Part shown: in pieces, positions 26,927-36,617 of the stretch
Numbering within the stretch: position 1 is the stretch's first letter
Layout of the letters: every line of letters begins with the position of its first letter
Assembly: GCF_026410255.1 (NCBI RefSeq)
Contig: NZ_JAPMLL010000004.1
Location: 124,001 to 188,000 of the forward strand
Source: Xanthomarina sp. F1114
GTDB taxonomy: Bacteria > Bacteroidota > Bacteroidia > Flavobacteriales > Flavobacteriaceae
Direction of reading: 5' to 3'
DNA: 64,000 bases
The notes under the pieces: generated by a model
What the model was told of the DNA's origin: nothing
Seen by the model: only the letters and a program-made list of their open reading frames with translations
The model's database searches: none
Translations under genes and position numbers: made by a program

Positions 26927-27166
26927 ATGGGAAATCAGAAAATTAAAAACGAATCGCAGTACAAAGCTTTAAAAGACAAAGGCTATAGCAAAGAAAAGGC
27001 AGCTAGAATTGCAAATACACCAGATTCGGGAGTAAAGGGAGGCAAAGCTAAACCTTACGAAGAGTGGACAAGAAGTGCTTTATATCAGCAAGCAAAATAT
27101 ATTGGAATATCGGGCCGGTCTAAAATGGATAAAACAGAACTAATAAATGCATTGCGCAACAATTAA
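26927..27166 (+). CDS. Small protein with Rho-N/SAP-like C-terminus
   Basis: The 79-residue protein has an N-terminal basic segment (SQYKALKDKGYSKEKAARIAN, about 8-28) resembling short proteins found in stress clusters. A C-terminal helix-loop-helix (ALYQQAKYIGISGRSKMDKTELINAL, about 52-77) resembles the Rho N-terminal/SAP nucleic-acid-binding fold. It may bind DNA or RNA. It is followed 51 bases later by the AI-2E transporter gene. Confidence 0.82.
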   Translation: MGNQKIKNESQYKALKDKGYSKEKAARIANTPDSGVKGGKAKPYEEWTRSALYQQAKYIGISGRSKMDKTELINALRNN

Positions 27167-27217
27167 TTTGTTAACTTTCATTATAAATTAAACTCTAATC
27201 GATCAACTCTATTTTTT

Positions 27218-28240
27218 ATGATCAATTCAAAAATAATTCGTCAAATATTTTTACTTCTATTAATAACATTAATAGCTATATTAATTTTTCGGGAAATTGC
27301 ACCGTACTTCTCAGGAGTTTTAGGAGCTATTACCTTATATGTTTTACTTAAAGAGTTAATGGCAAAAATGGTTAAAAAGGGATGGAATTCGCAATTAGCG
27401 GCTATTGTTTTAATGTTACTTTCATTTGTGTCTATTTTAATTCCTATTGCAGGAGCTGTTTTAATGTTGGGAAATAAAATAGGAAAAGCAGCTCATAATT
27501 CTGAAAAAGTAACAAATGTCATTAAAACTCACTTAGCAGAATGGGAGGGACGTCTAGGGTTTGATTTTAGTTCTCAAATAGATGCATCGGCAATATCTAA
27601 TTGGTTGTCTACGCATTTACAAGGTTTTGCGGGTGGAACTTTTAATACCGTAATTGCTATAGCCATAATGTATTTTTTATTGTTTTATATGCTTACCAAT
27701 CGTAAACAACTTAAAGAGTCTTTAATGGATTATATTCCGCTTGGTAGAAGTAATCTAAAAATATTAGGCGAGGAAACTAAGAAAATGGTTAGAGCTAATG
27801 CTATTGGTATTCCTTTAGTAGCTATTGCACAAGGAATTGTAGCCTTGATAGGTTTTTTAATTTTCGGGATTGAAAGCCCGTTTTTTTGGGCTGTTATTGT
27901 AATTATTGGGTCTATGATTCCTTTTGTTGGAAACTTGTTGGGTACTATTCCTGTGTTTATTTTAACTATGGCTAGTGGCAATGATTTTCAAGCGTGGGGA
28001 ATATTAATTTACGGGATTGTAGTAGTGGGTTCTACGGATAATGTTATTCGCTTATATGTGCTAAAAAAACTAGACAATGTACATCCTTTAATTACACTAA
28101 TTGGTGTTATTGTTGGAATTCCATTGTTTGGATTTATTGGACTAATTTTTGGCCCGTTATTGGTTAGCTTATCTTTTATAATTGTAAAAATTTACAAAGA
28201 AGAATATGCTTCAAAAAAAGAAAATAATTTGGATGGATAA
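27218..28240 (+). CDS. AI-2E family transporter (PerM/YdiK type)
   Basis: The 340-residue inner-membrane protein has about eight membrane segments and family motifs MYFLLFYMLTNRK (about 152-164), AIAQGIVALIGFLIFGIESPFFWAVI and GSMIPFVGNLLGTIPVFI (about 238-255). IPLFGFIGLIFGPLLVSL lies near the end. Family members export AI-2 or act as Na+/H+ antiporters; the substrate cannot be read from sequence. It may be co-transcribed with the small Rho-N-like gene. Confidence 0.92.
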   Translation: MINSKIIRQIFLLLLITLIAILIFREIAPYFSGVLGAITLYVLLKELMAKMVKKGWNSQLAAIVLMLLSFVSILIPIAGAVLMLGNKIGKAAHNSEKVTNVIKTHLAEWEGRLGFDFSSQIDASAISNWLSTHLQGFAGGTFNTVIAIAIMYFLLFYMLTNRKQLKESLMDYIPLGRSNLKILGEETKKMVRANAIGIPLVAIAQGIVALIGFLIFGIESPFFWAVIVIIGSMIPFVGNLLGTIPVFILTMASGNDFQAWGILIYGIVVVGSTDNVIRLYVLKKLDNVHPLITLIGVIVGIPLFGFIGLIFGPLLVSLSFIIVKIYKEEYASKKENNLDG

Positions 28241-28471
28241 TAAGCAAATTCTGTAATTGATTTTTCAGTTTTTAGTTTTACATCGATTTATAAGAACTTA
28301 CTTATTGGTCTTCTTCATAAATTATTTCCTCCTATAAATCTATTAGTTTAAAACCTGATACTTATACTATAAGTTTTTACTTGATTTGAATCAATGTTTT
28401 TCTGCTTTACGGCAACACTTTATCTAATAAATAAATAATTTGCAGTAGATGTCAATTAAAAAAAAGGTAAA

Positions 28472-29083
28472 ATGAACGCAGCAGAACAAATAAGATTAGA
28501 AAATATAGCAGATACCCAACACGAAATATTTGCGCTTCTTAAACAAAGATACAGCCCAAGAACTTTTAAAAAAAAACCTTTAAAAAAGGATCATTTAGAA
28601 CAACTTTTCGAAGCTGTACGCTGGTCTGCAAGTTCTAATAATTTACAACCTTGGCGTTTTATCTACGCTGAAAAAGGAACTGAAGCTTATAATAAAATTT
28701 ATAATTGTTTTAGTGACTTTAATAAATCTTGGACAAAGAATGCACCTGTTTTAATGCTTTCGGCTTATAAAGAAAAAACAAAAGAAGGAAAAGAAAACTT
28801 TCATGCCTTGCACGATCTAGGTTTAAGTCTGGGTCAAATGACAGTTCAAGCGCAATATCTTGGAATAGCTCTACATCATATGGCAGGAGTAGATTGGGAG
28901 AAAGCGCAAAAGGTATTTCAGGTTCCAGAAGGGTTTCACATTTCTACTGCTATAGCATTAGGATATTATGGAGGAGATTTGGAAGATCTTCCTGAAGATT
29001 TACAGGACCAGGAAACAGCAAAACGCAAAAGAATACCTATAAAGGAATTTGCCTTTAGAGAAAATTGGAATCCAGAAGCGTAA
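28472..29083 (+). CDS. Nitroreductase-family FMN protein
   Basis: The 203-residue protein has the family opening RYSPRTFKKKPL (about 26-37), followed by VRWSASSNNLQPWRFIYA (FMN contact SxxNxQPW, about 50-67) and LGLSLGQMTVQAQYLGIALHHMAG. It probably reduces nitro, quinone or enone compounds with NAD(P)H. It lies 20 bases before a Rossmann-type reductase gene and is likely in the same transcript. Confidence 0.92.
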   Translation: MNAAEQIRLENIADTQHEIFALLKQRYSPRTFKKKPLKKDHLEQLFEAVRWSASSNNLQPWRFIYAEKGTEAYNKIYNCFSDFNKSWTKNAPVLMLSAYKEKTKEGKENFHALHDLGLSLGQMTVQAQYLGIALHHMAGVDWEKAQKVFQVPEGFHISTAIALGYYGGDLEDLPEDLQDQETAKRKRIPIKEFAFRENWNPEA

Positions 29084-29103
29084 TAAATTAAAAAAATAAA
29101 ATC

Positions 29104-29745
29104 ATGAAAATTGGAATAATAGGTAGTGGACAAATTGGTGGAAATTTAGGAAAGCATTGGGCAAAAGCAGGACATCAAGTTCTCTTTAGCTCCAGACACC
29201 CTAAAGAACTTATTAATTTGGCTGAAAATGCTGGAAATAATGCCCGAGCAGTTAGTGTTGCTGAAGCCTTTGAGGCCAAGGCAGATGTTTATCTTTTAGC
29301 AGTTCCTTTTAAAGCTATAGATGACTTAGCAGAAATTTATGCAGGGGAATATGAAGATAAAGTTATTATAGATGCCACAAACCCTTATCCAGAAAGAGAC
29401 GGAAACGTGGCTCAAGAAGTTAGAGATGCTAATTATAATTCTACAGAATATACAGCAGTAAAATTTAATACAGCCAAAACCGTAAAAGCATTCAATACTA
29501 TTCCTGCTCAACAATTACAGAATAGAGCATTCGAAAACACCCATAAATTAGCAATACCCTTTGCGGCACAAGATGAATTAAGTAAAACAGTAGGACTAGA
29601 GTTAATAGAGGGTATTGGCTTTGACGCCTGTTATATAGGCGATTTAAGAGAAACAAATATAATGGATCCAGAGCATGAAATCTTCGGCAAATCTTTAGAA
29701 AAAAATGAGCTAGAGAGGTTAATTGCTTCTGCTAGAGCTTATTAA
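29104..29745 (+). CDS. NADP-binding oxidoreductase, F420-dependent reductase-like
   Basis: The 213-residue protein begins with the dinucleotide motif GIIGSGQIGGNLGKHWAKAGH (residues 3-23) and SSRHP near 29, a loop that favours NADP phosphate. The body matches the coenzyme F420-dependent NADP oxidoreductase domain (DATNPYPERDG near 97, AKTVKAFNTIPAQQL near 125). Flavobacteria lack F420, so the partner is probably a flavin or other hydride acceptor. It follows the nitroreductase gene by 20 bases. Confidence 0.88.
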   Translation: MKIGIIGSGQIGGNLGKHWAKAGHQVLFSSRHPKELINLAENAGNNARAVSVAEAFEAKADVYLLAVPFKAIDDLAEIYAGEYEDKVIIDATNPYPERDGNVAQEVRDANYNSTEYTAVKFNTAKTVKAFNTIPAQQLQNRAFENTHKLAIPFAAQDELSKTVGLELIEGIGFDACYIGDLRETNIMDPEHEIFGKSLEKNELERLIASARAY

Positions 29746-29869
29746 TTTGTTAAGACAAAATCTGATATTTTAAAATATTAACTTATTTAATGAAACAAAC
29801 TTCAGGTTTGTTTTATATTTTTAATTACAAAAAAGGCTTTTTAGAATATTTATTTAAATAGGTTAAACA

Positions 29870-31699
29870 ATGAGTTTGGAAATTATTTTAATGTTTTCAG
29901 TATTGCTTCTAACTGTTATATTCTTCGTTTTTGAAGTATTCCCAATAGATAAAATAGCTTTTTTCATTATTGTCTTACTTATTTTATTAGGACTAGTAAC
30001 TCCAGAAGAAGGTATTAGTGGTTTTTCTAATAGCGCAACCATAGCTGTCTTGGCTTTAATGATCTTAGCCATCGCTATGGAAGAAAATGGGGTAATTAAC
30101 TGGTTGACCTCAGGTATGAGTAAAGTAAAATCTTTGCCTATTTATGTAATAGCTCCTATTTTTATGTTTGTAACTGCTGGTATTTCAGCCTTTATTAGCA
30201 CCACAGCTGTCGTTATTGTTTTTATAAAAATAATTAATCAGCTATCAGAAAAATATAATATCTCTCAATCAAAACTCTTATTACCAATTTCTTTTGCCGG
30301 GATTCTTGGAGGATCTTGTACTTTAATGGGTACTTCTACCAATTTAATTGTCAATTCGGTATCAAATAATCTAATCTCTCAAAAATTAGGCTTTTTTGAA
30401 TTCTCTATTTTAGGACTGATTTTTTTAGGAATTTCTATCGTTTACCTTACAATATCTTTGCGTTGGTTACCCTGGGGAAAACAACAGAATTTAGATAGGG
30501 ATTACCAAATTGAAAATTATATAACAACTGTTAGAGTAACTGAAAACTCAAAATTAGTAGGAAAAAAGATTCATGAAAGCTTTTTACATAATAACCCAGA
30601 TGTACTGTTGTTAAAACTTATAAGAAACAATTATACACATAATTCTCCTGGAAAATATATTAGCCTTAAAGCAAACGACGAATTGATTTTAATGTGCGAT
30701 TTAGAAAATTTAGCACGTATAAATAAGTCTGTAAATATGAATATTTATGATATAGAAAATCTAAAAATTCAAGAAGAAAAGAAAATAGAAAAGCTTAATA
30801 ACCCCGAAAAGGAAATAGAGGAAGAAGAACGGGTTTTTGTTGAGCTTCTTATGTTGCCGGGAGCTTCGTTATTAGGAAAAACTTTAGGAAATTTGAGAGG
30901 TTTTATGATGCAAGATACAATCCCTATTGCCATAAAAAAACGAAAAACTCTGATTAATGAAAAAGAAAGAATGGTTCATAGTAGTGAAGACAAACTCGAA
31001 CTGAAGGCTGGCGATAGACTGTTGATAGAAATTTCTAAAGAAAAAATAGATGCTTTAAACACCATGGAAAATATGGTGGTGTTACAAGAATTTGAAAAGG
31101 TAACAAGGGTGTCTAAAGTAAAAAGATATTTTACTTTTTCAGTACTTTTGTTAGTCATAGCGTTGGCAGCCACAGGAGTGTTATCAATTATGGTTAGCGC
31201 ATTAACCGGAATTAGTATTTTGCTGGTTACAAAAAATCTTGATTTAAATACCATCTATAAAAAAGTTAATTGGCAAATTTTTTTCCTTTTAGCCGGGATG
31301 ATTCCTTTGGGAGTAGCCATGCATAATACAGGAGCAGATATGTGGATTTCTGAAAAATTATTAGGATTTTTGGATGGTCAACCAAATTTTATAATAATAG
31401 GGGTTTTGTTTTTTGTAACTATGGTTATGAGTGGCGTAGTAAGCAATAATGCTACAGCAATTATAATGACTCCCATAGCTATTTCAGTAGCTTACGAACT
31501 AGGTTTAGATTATAAACCTTTTATTTTATCGGTTATGTTTGCTGCTAACTTTAGCTTTTTTACACCTGTAGGTTATCAAACAAATACCTTAATTTACGGA
31601 ATAGGAAATTATAAATTCAAACATTTTTTATGGATTGGAGGCTTACTAAGTCTTATATTGTGGATGGTTGCAACCTTTTTATTAACTAAAATGCTATAA
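29870..31699 (+). CDS. SLC13-family permease with two TrkA-C domains
   Basis: The 609-residue transporter has membrane segments at the N-terminus (about 1-200), a central cytoplasmic part with two TrkA-C/RCK-C repeats (about 215-300 and 320-405) and a second membrane half. Motifs are GGSCTLMGTSTNLIVNSVSN (about 146-165, the cation/substrate site) and SGVVSNNATAIIMTPIAISVAYELG near 525. Dicarboxylate, sulfate or citrate are known substrates; sequence alone does not decide. It is followed 14 bases later by an MscS-type gene. Confidence 0.92.
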   Translation: MSLEIILMFSVLLLTVIFFVFEVFPIDKIAFFIIVLLILLGLVTPEEGISGFSNSATIAVLALMILAIAMEENGVINWLTSGMSKVKSLPIYVIAPIFMFVTAGISAFISTTAVVIVFIKIINQLSEKYNISQSKLLLPISFAGILGGSCTLMGTSTNLIVNSVSNNLISQKLGFFEFSILGLIFLGISIVYLTISLRWLPWGKQQNLDRDYQIENYITTVRVTENSKLVGKKIHESFLHNNPDVLLLKLIRNNYTHNSPGKYISLKANDELILMCDLENLARINKSVNMNIYDIENLKIQEEKKIEKLNNPEKEIEEEERVFVELLMLPGASLLGKTLGNLRGFMMQDTIPIAIKKRKTLINEKERMVHSSEDKLELKAGDRLLIEISKEKIDALNTMENMVVLQEFEKVTRVSKVKRYFTFSVLLLVIALAATGVLSIMVSALTGISILLVTKNLDLNTIYKKVNWQIFFLLAGMIPLGVAMHNTGADMWISEKLLGFLDGQPNFIIIGVLFFVTMVMSGVVSNNATAIIMTPIAISVAYELGLDYKPFILSVMFAANFSFFTPVGYQTNTLIYGIGNYKFKHFLWIGGLLSLILWMVATFLLTKML

Positions 31700-31713
31700 A
31701 CACTAAAACTTAT

Positions 31714-32610
31714 ATGAAAGATAAATTTTCCGTAGAGGAGGCCATTGTTAAACTGTGGGATAAAATAGACGGTTGGTTAGAAGCTATTATTTTAAAGTTA
31801 CCAAACTTAGTAATGGCTATTGGAATCATGATCTTGTTTTATTTCTTAGCTCGCATAATTAGAAATGTTTTTAGAAAGTACGTATTAAAAAACATTAGTC
31901 AGAAATCTATTCAAGAAATTATTTCAAGAATTATTTTTTTAACAGTTGTTTTAATAGGCTTTTTTATTGCGCTAAGTGTTTTAAACTTAAATAAGGTTTT
32001 AACAAGTGTTCTTGCGGGAGCAGGAGTTTTAGGTCTGGTAGTTGGGTTAGCGCTTCAAGGTATTTTAACTAATACTTTTGGAGGTTTAATTCTTTCTTTT
32101 ATGCCAAATATTAGAATAAACGATTATATCGAAACCAATAGTATTGAAGGGTTTGTTTCTGAAATTAGTCTTCGTAATATAGTAATACGCCGGTCAGATA
32201 ATAACTATGTTATTGTACCAAATTCTAAATTTATTGATAATGCTTTCACCAATTATTCGCTAAGTAAAAGAAGTAGAATCGATGTCTCCTGTAGAGTTGG
32301 ATACGAAAGTGACATAAAAGAAGTAGAAGATTTGGTAACCCGCATTATTACCGAAAATTTTAAACAAATTGGAGACGAGTATGTTGAGTTTTATTTCACT
32401 GAATTTGACGATAGCTCCATTAAATTCATGACACGATTTTGGATTAATATGGTTAAAAGTAAAGACAGGTATCAAGGAAAACATAAAGCTATTACTCTTA
32501 TTAAAAACCATTTTGACGAAAATAATATTCGTATTCCTTATCCAATTCACAGATTGAATTTTGATAATGACCCATTTAATAATAATGAAAGAACTAATAA
32601 TAACAACTAA
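31714..32610 (+). CDS. MscS-family mechanosensitive channel
   Basis: The 298-residue protein has three membrane segments (about 28-48, 67-88, 93-125). The pore helix contains GAGVLGLVVGLALQGILTNTFGGLILSF, with the Ala/Gly packing typical of MscS TM3. Beta-domain motifs RINDYIETNSIEGFVSEISLRN and VIVPNSKFIDNAFTNYS follow. It protects against hypo-osmotic shock. It shares a transcript with the SLC13 permease (14-base gap), which suggests coupled solute and turgor control. The Asn-rich tail is low complexity. Confidence 0.94.
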   Translation: MKDKFSVEEAIVKLWDKIDGWLEAIILKLPNLVMAIGIMILFYFLARIIRNVFRKYVLKNISQKSIQEIISRIIFLTVVLIGFFIALSVLNLNKVLTSVLAGAGVLGLVVGLALQGILTNTFGGLILSFMPNIRINDYIETNSIEGFVSEISLRNIVIRRSDNNYVIVPNSKFIDNAFTNYSLSKRSRIDVSCRVGYESDIKEVEDLVTRIITENFKQIGDEYVEFYFTEFDDSSIKFMTRFWINMVKSKDRYQGKHKAITLIKNHFDENNIRIPYPIHRLNFDNDPFNNNERTNNNN

Positions 32611-32727
32611 TTAGCTCTTTCAAGTGTTAAATAGGTTTTAATTAAGTCCAAACACATCATTTTTTTGTTTTTATATAAGTTAAATCTTTATTTACAACTT
32701 GGCATATTTCGAATAAATAATATATCT

Positions 32728-32763
32728 TTAAATCCCTTAAAAAAAAACAACGAAGGGATTTAA
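32728..32763 (+). repeat. Hairpin in front of the AraC/response regulator/kinase operon
   Basis: Eleven-base perfect arms (32728-32738 and 32753-32763) with an A-rich 14-base loop end five bases before the ATG at 32769. No T run follows the second arm. It may be an operator or a translation-controlling hairpin. Confidence 0.75.
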
Positions 32764-32768
32764 TATCA

Positions 32769-33314
32769 ATGACGCTTTTTGTAAAATATAATTTCGACTT
32801 GGTATGTAAAACCCTACTAAAAGAGAAACTTGACGCTTTAGATATTTCCTACACTTTAGGGAATGTTGGCGAGATTCATATAGACAAAACTTTATCAGAA
32901 GAAAAATTGAATACGCTTTCTGCTTCTTTAAAGAAGTATGGCATTGATATTTTAACAAATCCAAAAACCACTATGGTGGAACGTATTAAAAATTCTATAG
33001 ACGAGTTTTTAAGAGATAAAGATTTACGTGCCATTAATTTTTCAACCTACTTAGCAGATAAATTACATTACTCTTATCCACATTTATCTACTATTTTTTC
33101 TGAAAATACTTATACATCCATCGAAAACTATATCATTCTTAAAAAAGTAGACTTAGCAAAAGAACTTATGTGTTCTACTAATTTAACTTTAACCGAAATA
33201 GCATTTCAATTAGACTACAGTAGTGTAGCCCATTTGTCCGGACAATTTAAAAAAACGACAGGACTTACCCCAAGTACTTTTCAACGAATTATGAAAAATA
33301 AAACACATAACTAA
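32769..33314 (+). CDS. AraC-family regulator with short N-terminal domain
   Basis: The 181-residue protein has an N-terminal 75-residue alpha/beta segment (VKYNFDLVCKTLLKEKLDAL..., resembling a small ACT/HMA-like fold) and a C-terminal AraC HTH pair. The second recognition helix region is LTLTEIAFQLDYSSVAHLSGQFKKTTGLTPSTFQ (about 139-172). The first HTH (FSTYLADKLHYSYPHLSTIFSE) is recognisable. It heads an operon with a response regulator (10-base gap) and a histidine kinase, so it probably executes or tunes that pathway. A hairpin ends five bases before its ATG. Confidence 0.87.
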   Translation: MTLFVKYNFDLVCKTLLKEKLDALDISYTLGNVGEIHIDKTLSEEKLNTLSASLKKYGIDILTNPKTTMVERIKNSIDEFLRDKDLRAINFSTYLADKLHYSYPHLSTIFSENTYTSIENYIILKKVDLAKELMCSTNLTLTEIAFQLDYSSVAHLSGQFKKTTGLTPSTFQRIMKNKTHN

Positions 33315-33324
33315 CCAAAAATAA

Positions 33325-33771
33325 ATGAGTGATAGATTATTAAATATTGCTTTGGCAGACGACGATGAAGACGACAGAATGTTGTTTAGCGAAGCCATAG
33401 ATGAGATAGAAATAAGGACAAAACTCTCTCTCTTTAATCATGGGCAAGAGCTCATGGATTATCTTAATTTACCAAATGTTGTTTTACCTAGCTTAGTGTT
33501 TTTAGACCTTAATATGCCTATAAAAAATGGACAACAATGTTTGGTGGAAATCAGGAGTAATCCTAAGCTTAAAGACTTATGTGTAGCTATTTATTCCACC
33601 TCGTCTTCAGAGAAAGATATAGAGGAAACTTTTTTAAATGGGGCAAACATTTATGTAAATAAGCCCAATAACTTTAGTAAATTGCGTGAAGTGGTAGAGA
33701 AAGTTCTACAACTTAATTGGCAGTATCATACTTCCAATTTAAATAAAGAGACTTTTCTTTTCCGTATTTAA
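33325..33771 (+). CDS. Single-domain response regulator
   Basis: The 148-residue protein is a CheY-like receiver without an output domain. The acidic cluster is ADDDEDD (11-17) and the phosphoacceptor D61 lies in FLDLNMP. The switch Thr/Ser is in YSTSSS near 90, and conserved K113 is in VNKP. The type resembles receivers partnered with phytochrome-like kinases (Rcp1 class). It lies 14 bases before the kinase gene. Output may be through protein binding or the AraC protein upstream. Confidence 0.94.
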   Translation: MSDRLLNIALADDDEDDRMLFSEAIDEIEIRTKLSLFNHGQELMDYLNLPNVVLPSLVFLDLNMPIKNGQQCLVEIRSNPKLKDLCVAIYSTSSSEKDIEETFLNGANIYVNKPNNFSKLREVVEKVLQLNWQYHTSNLNKETFLFRI

Positions 33772-33785
33772 AGCTATTTGTTACT

Positions 33786-36380
33786 ATGGATTTTAAGCAG
33801 TTATATACGTCTTCAAAAACGTATATTTTTTTATTGTTTGTTGCTTTGGGATTATTTTTATTCTCAACACTAACTACTTATAAGCAGATTATACGTATGC
33901 AGAAATCTGCAGAAACAGTAAAACACACGCTACAAGTTTATAATGGAATTAGTAATTTAACAACACACTTTACTGAAGCGGAATCTGAAGAATTTAGAAA
34001 AAATATTTTAAAAACAGAAGGTTCAAGTAGAGCTTTTGAAATCTATAAATTAGAAGGTCAAACTATAGTAGATAGTTTAAAATTGCTTATTAACGATAAT
34101 CCAGACCAACTAAACCGACTGGAAACCTTAAATACTTTGTTAGACAGATTGTATCAACAACTTAAAGAAGTTGAAGGTCAAGAAAGTCAGGGCTCTATGG
34201 AGTCTTTTTCCTTTCCACAGAATCAAACAATGAAAATAAATGGTACCTTACACCATCTTCGGGAAATTAAAAACGAGATGTTGGTCGAGGAAGAAAGTTT
34301 AATGCAAGAGAGAAAAGCCGACTATGATTCATATAAGTCTTTAGCTCCAAAAACCTTATTGTTCCTCGCATTTTTTGCGCTCTCTGTTTTTGTTATTTCA
34401 TTTATAAGAATTTATAAAAATAAAAGACGATTTAGAGAATCTGAGGCATTTTTAAAAAGTGTCTTATCTACCACAGATAATGTGGTTAATTATTACGAAC
34501 CCATTATAGACGATACAGATAAAATTGTAGACTTTTTAATTGTATTTGCAAACGATTGTAATCGAGATTACTTTGGATTGGAGCCAGATGAAATTATAGG
34601 TAAAACCATTTCTGAAGTCTTTCCTTTTATAATGGACAATGGCGAATTTGAAGAAATGAAATTCTGCTACAATAAAAAAAGCAAAACCATTTCAGAAAGA
34701 CAAGTTGTTATTAAAGGTGAAAAAATGTGGTTTGAGTCCATAGTAACTCCTTTGGCAGATGGTATTTTAGAAACAGCTCGTAATACTTCGGCGCAAGAAA
34801 AGGCTAAAACATTGCAATTATCTTTAAAGAAAAGACTAGAGAAGCAAAATTTAACCTTATTAGACAATCGTGCATTTTTAGCTAATATCTTTAAAAGTAT
34901 TTCTCATGTAGTAATGAATTTTAAAAGTATTAGAGATACAGAAGGAAAGATTGTTGACTTTGAGATTTTATTTGTAAATAATAGAATTAACCCACTTACT
35001 GGAGATGTTCCGGAAGATTTAAAAAACAAAAAAGTATCGCAAGTATATCCGCATATTTTTGAATCTGGAGTTTTTGAATATTTAGTAAATGCAATTGAAA
35101 ATAACGAATCTGAAACTTATGAAATTTCTCATCAGATAAACGATAAATTATATTGGTTTAGATCAACTGCTATAAAATTGGGAGATGGAGTTACCGTAAC
35201 CTCTAGAGAAATTACAGAAGAAAAAGAGAGAGCAGATCAACTTATTAATTTAAACGAGCAGCTTGTTATTAGAAACTCTATTTTAACAGGTGCAGAAGGT
35301 ATTGCTAAAATTGGGAGTTATTTATGGTATATGGATTCCGATATTTCAGAGATATCCGATAACTTTTTTCGCATGTTAGGCTATCAAGTTAATGAATTTG
35401 ATCCATCGTTAAAAAAGTATACAGAATTTATTCATCCGGAAGATATTGAGTTTGTAAAAAATATTACAGAACAGGTTTTACAAGATATGAAGCCTAGAGA
35501 ATATACCTACCGGGTAATTACAAAAAGCGGCTCTATAAAACACTTTAAAACCAATGGGCAGTTTATCAATAAGAATAATAAAACAGTGATGATTGGTGTT
35601 GTTCAAGATGTAACTGAGACCGTTGAGACCGAAGAAAGTTTGCGTAAAAGTAACTTAGACCTTAAACAAAGTAATGCAGAATTGGAATCTTTTAATCGTG
35701 TAGCTAGTCATGATTTACAAGAGCCACTTAGAAAAATTCAGTTATTTGTATCAAGAATAGAAGATAAAGAAAACGAACGGTTTTCAGAAAAAAGCAGAGC
35801 TTATTTCGAAAAAGTAAAGCTGGCTGGAAGCCGAATGCAATCGCTTATACAAAACTTATTGGCTTACTCTCAAATAGATAGTAGTAGAACAGATTTTGAA
35901 AGTGTAAATTTAAATCTTGTTTTAGAAAAGGTGTTAGAAGACTTAGCAACACGTATTGCCGATGCTAACGCTATAATAAAAGTAGATGACCTTCCTGAAA
36001 TAAAAGGTGTACTTTTTCAATTAGAACAATTATTTTCAAATCTTATTTCTAATGCACTTAAGTATAAAAGCAAAACAGAAACGCCCACTATTGAAATTAA
36101 GTTAGAAAAAATCCATGCTTCAAATATTTCTATCGATTTTGTAAAATCTCACCTTTATTATTATAAAATTACGGTTGCCGATAATGGTATTGGTTTCGAT
36201 GATAGACATTCTAATAAGATTTTTGAAGTCTTTCAGCGTTTGCATCAAAAAAACGAGTATTCTGGAACGGGAATTGGTTTAGCGATTTGTAAAAAAATTG
36301 TTGAAAACCATAACGGCTTTATTCATGCTAGTGCAAAACTGGGCAAAGGCTCTCAGTTTTTTATTTATTTACCCGCTTAA
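33786..36380 (+). CDS. Multi-PAS membrane histidine kinase
   Basis: The 864-residue protein has two membrane helices (about 13-31 and 188-208) enclosing a periplasmic helical sensor. About three PAS domains follow (about 220-330, 365-480, 490-610; the last shows LGYQVNEFDPSL and FIHPEDIEFV). The HisKA domain carries the phosphoacceptor H642 in ASHDLQEPLRK, and the HATPase holds NALKYK, DNGIGFDD and GTGIGLAICKKIVENH. The SHDLQEPL type is phytochrome-like. It is the third gene of the AraC/receiver/kinase operon. The ligand is unknown; PAS chromophores were not evident. Confidence 0.94.
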   Translation: MDFKQLYTSSKTYIFLLFVALGLFLFSTLTTYKQIIRMQKSAETVKHTLQVYNGISNLTTHFTEAESEEFRKNILKTEGSSRAFEIYKLEGQTIVDSLKLLINDNPDQLNRLETLNTLLDRLYQQLKEVEGQESQGSMESFSFPQNQTMKINGTLHHLREIKNEMLVEEESLMQERKADYDSYKSLAPKTLLFLAFFALSVFVISFIRIYKNKRRFRESEAFLKSVLSTTDNVVNYYEPIIDDTDKIVDFLIVFANDCNRDYFGLEPDEIIGKTISEVFPFIMDNGEFEEMKFCYNKKSKTISERQVVIKGEKMWFESIVTPLADGILETARNTSAQEKAKTLQLSLKKRLEKQNLTLLDNRAFLANIFKSISHVVMNFKSIRDTEGKIVDFEILFVNNRINPLTGDVPEDLKNKKVSQVYPHIFESGVFEYLVNAIENNESETYEISHQINDKLYWFRSTAIKLGDGVTVTSREITEEKERADQLINLNEQLVIRNSILTGAEGIAKIGSYLWYMDSDISEISDNFFRMLGYQVNEFDPSLKKYTEFIHPEDIEFVKNITEQVLQDMKPREYTYRVITKSGSIKHFKTNGQFINKNNKTVMIGVVQDVTETVETEESLRKSNLDLKQSNAELESFNRVASHDLQEPLRKIQLFVSRIEDKENERFSEKSRAYFEKVKLAGSRMQSLIQNLLAYSQIDSSRTDFESVNLNLVLEKVLEDLATRIADANAIIKVDDLPEIKGVLFQLEQLFSNLISNALKYKSKTETPTIEIKLEKIHASNISIDFVKSHLYYYKITVADNGIGFDDRHSNKIFEVFQRLHQKNEYSGTGIGLAICKKIVENHNGFIHASAKLGKGSQFFIYLPA

Positions 36381-36522
36381 AACAGGTTTTAGACGTTTCT
36401 TTTTCAACAAAAAAACATTTTAGAACTTATCTTAAAAAGTTACTGATTCATTTTATTTTAGACCAAATATCTACGTTTTATATTTTATTTAACAGCTATT
36501 TGCATAAAATCCTATAGTTCTA

Positions 36523-36567
36523 TAACACAAAACGAAAATTGTGTAAGAGAATATGGTCATTGTGTTA
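36523..36567 (+). promoter_or_regulatory. Putative operator: three TTGTGTTA-type sites before an AraC gene
   Basis: TAACACAA (36523-36530) is the exact reverse complement of TTGTGTTA (36560-36567), and a near copy TTGTGTAA (36539-36546) lies between. The cluster is 51-95 bases before the AraC ATG at 36618, a position expected for an autoregulatory site. Confidence 0.5.
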
Positions 36568-36617
36568 CGACCTTTATAATCGAGCTTAACAAGCATCCAT
36601 TTATAAAACAAAACACT

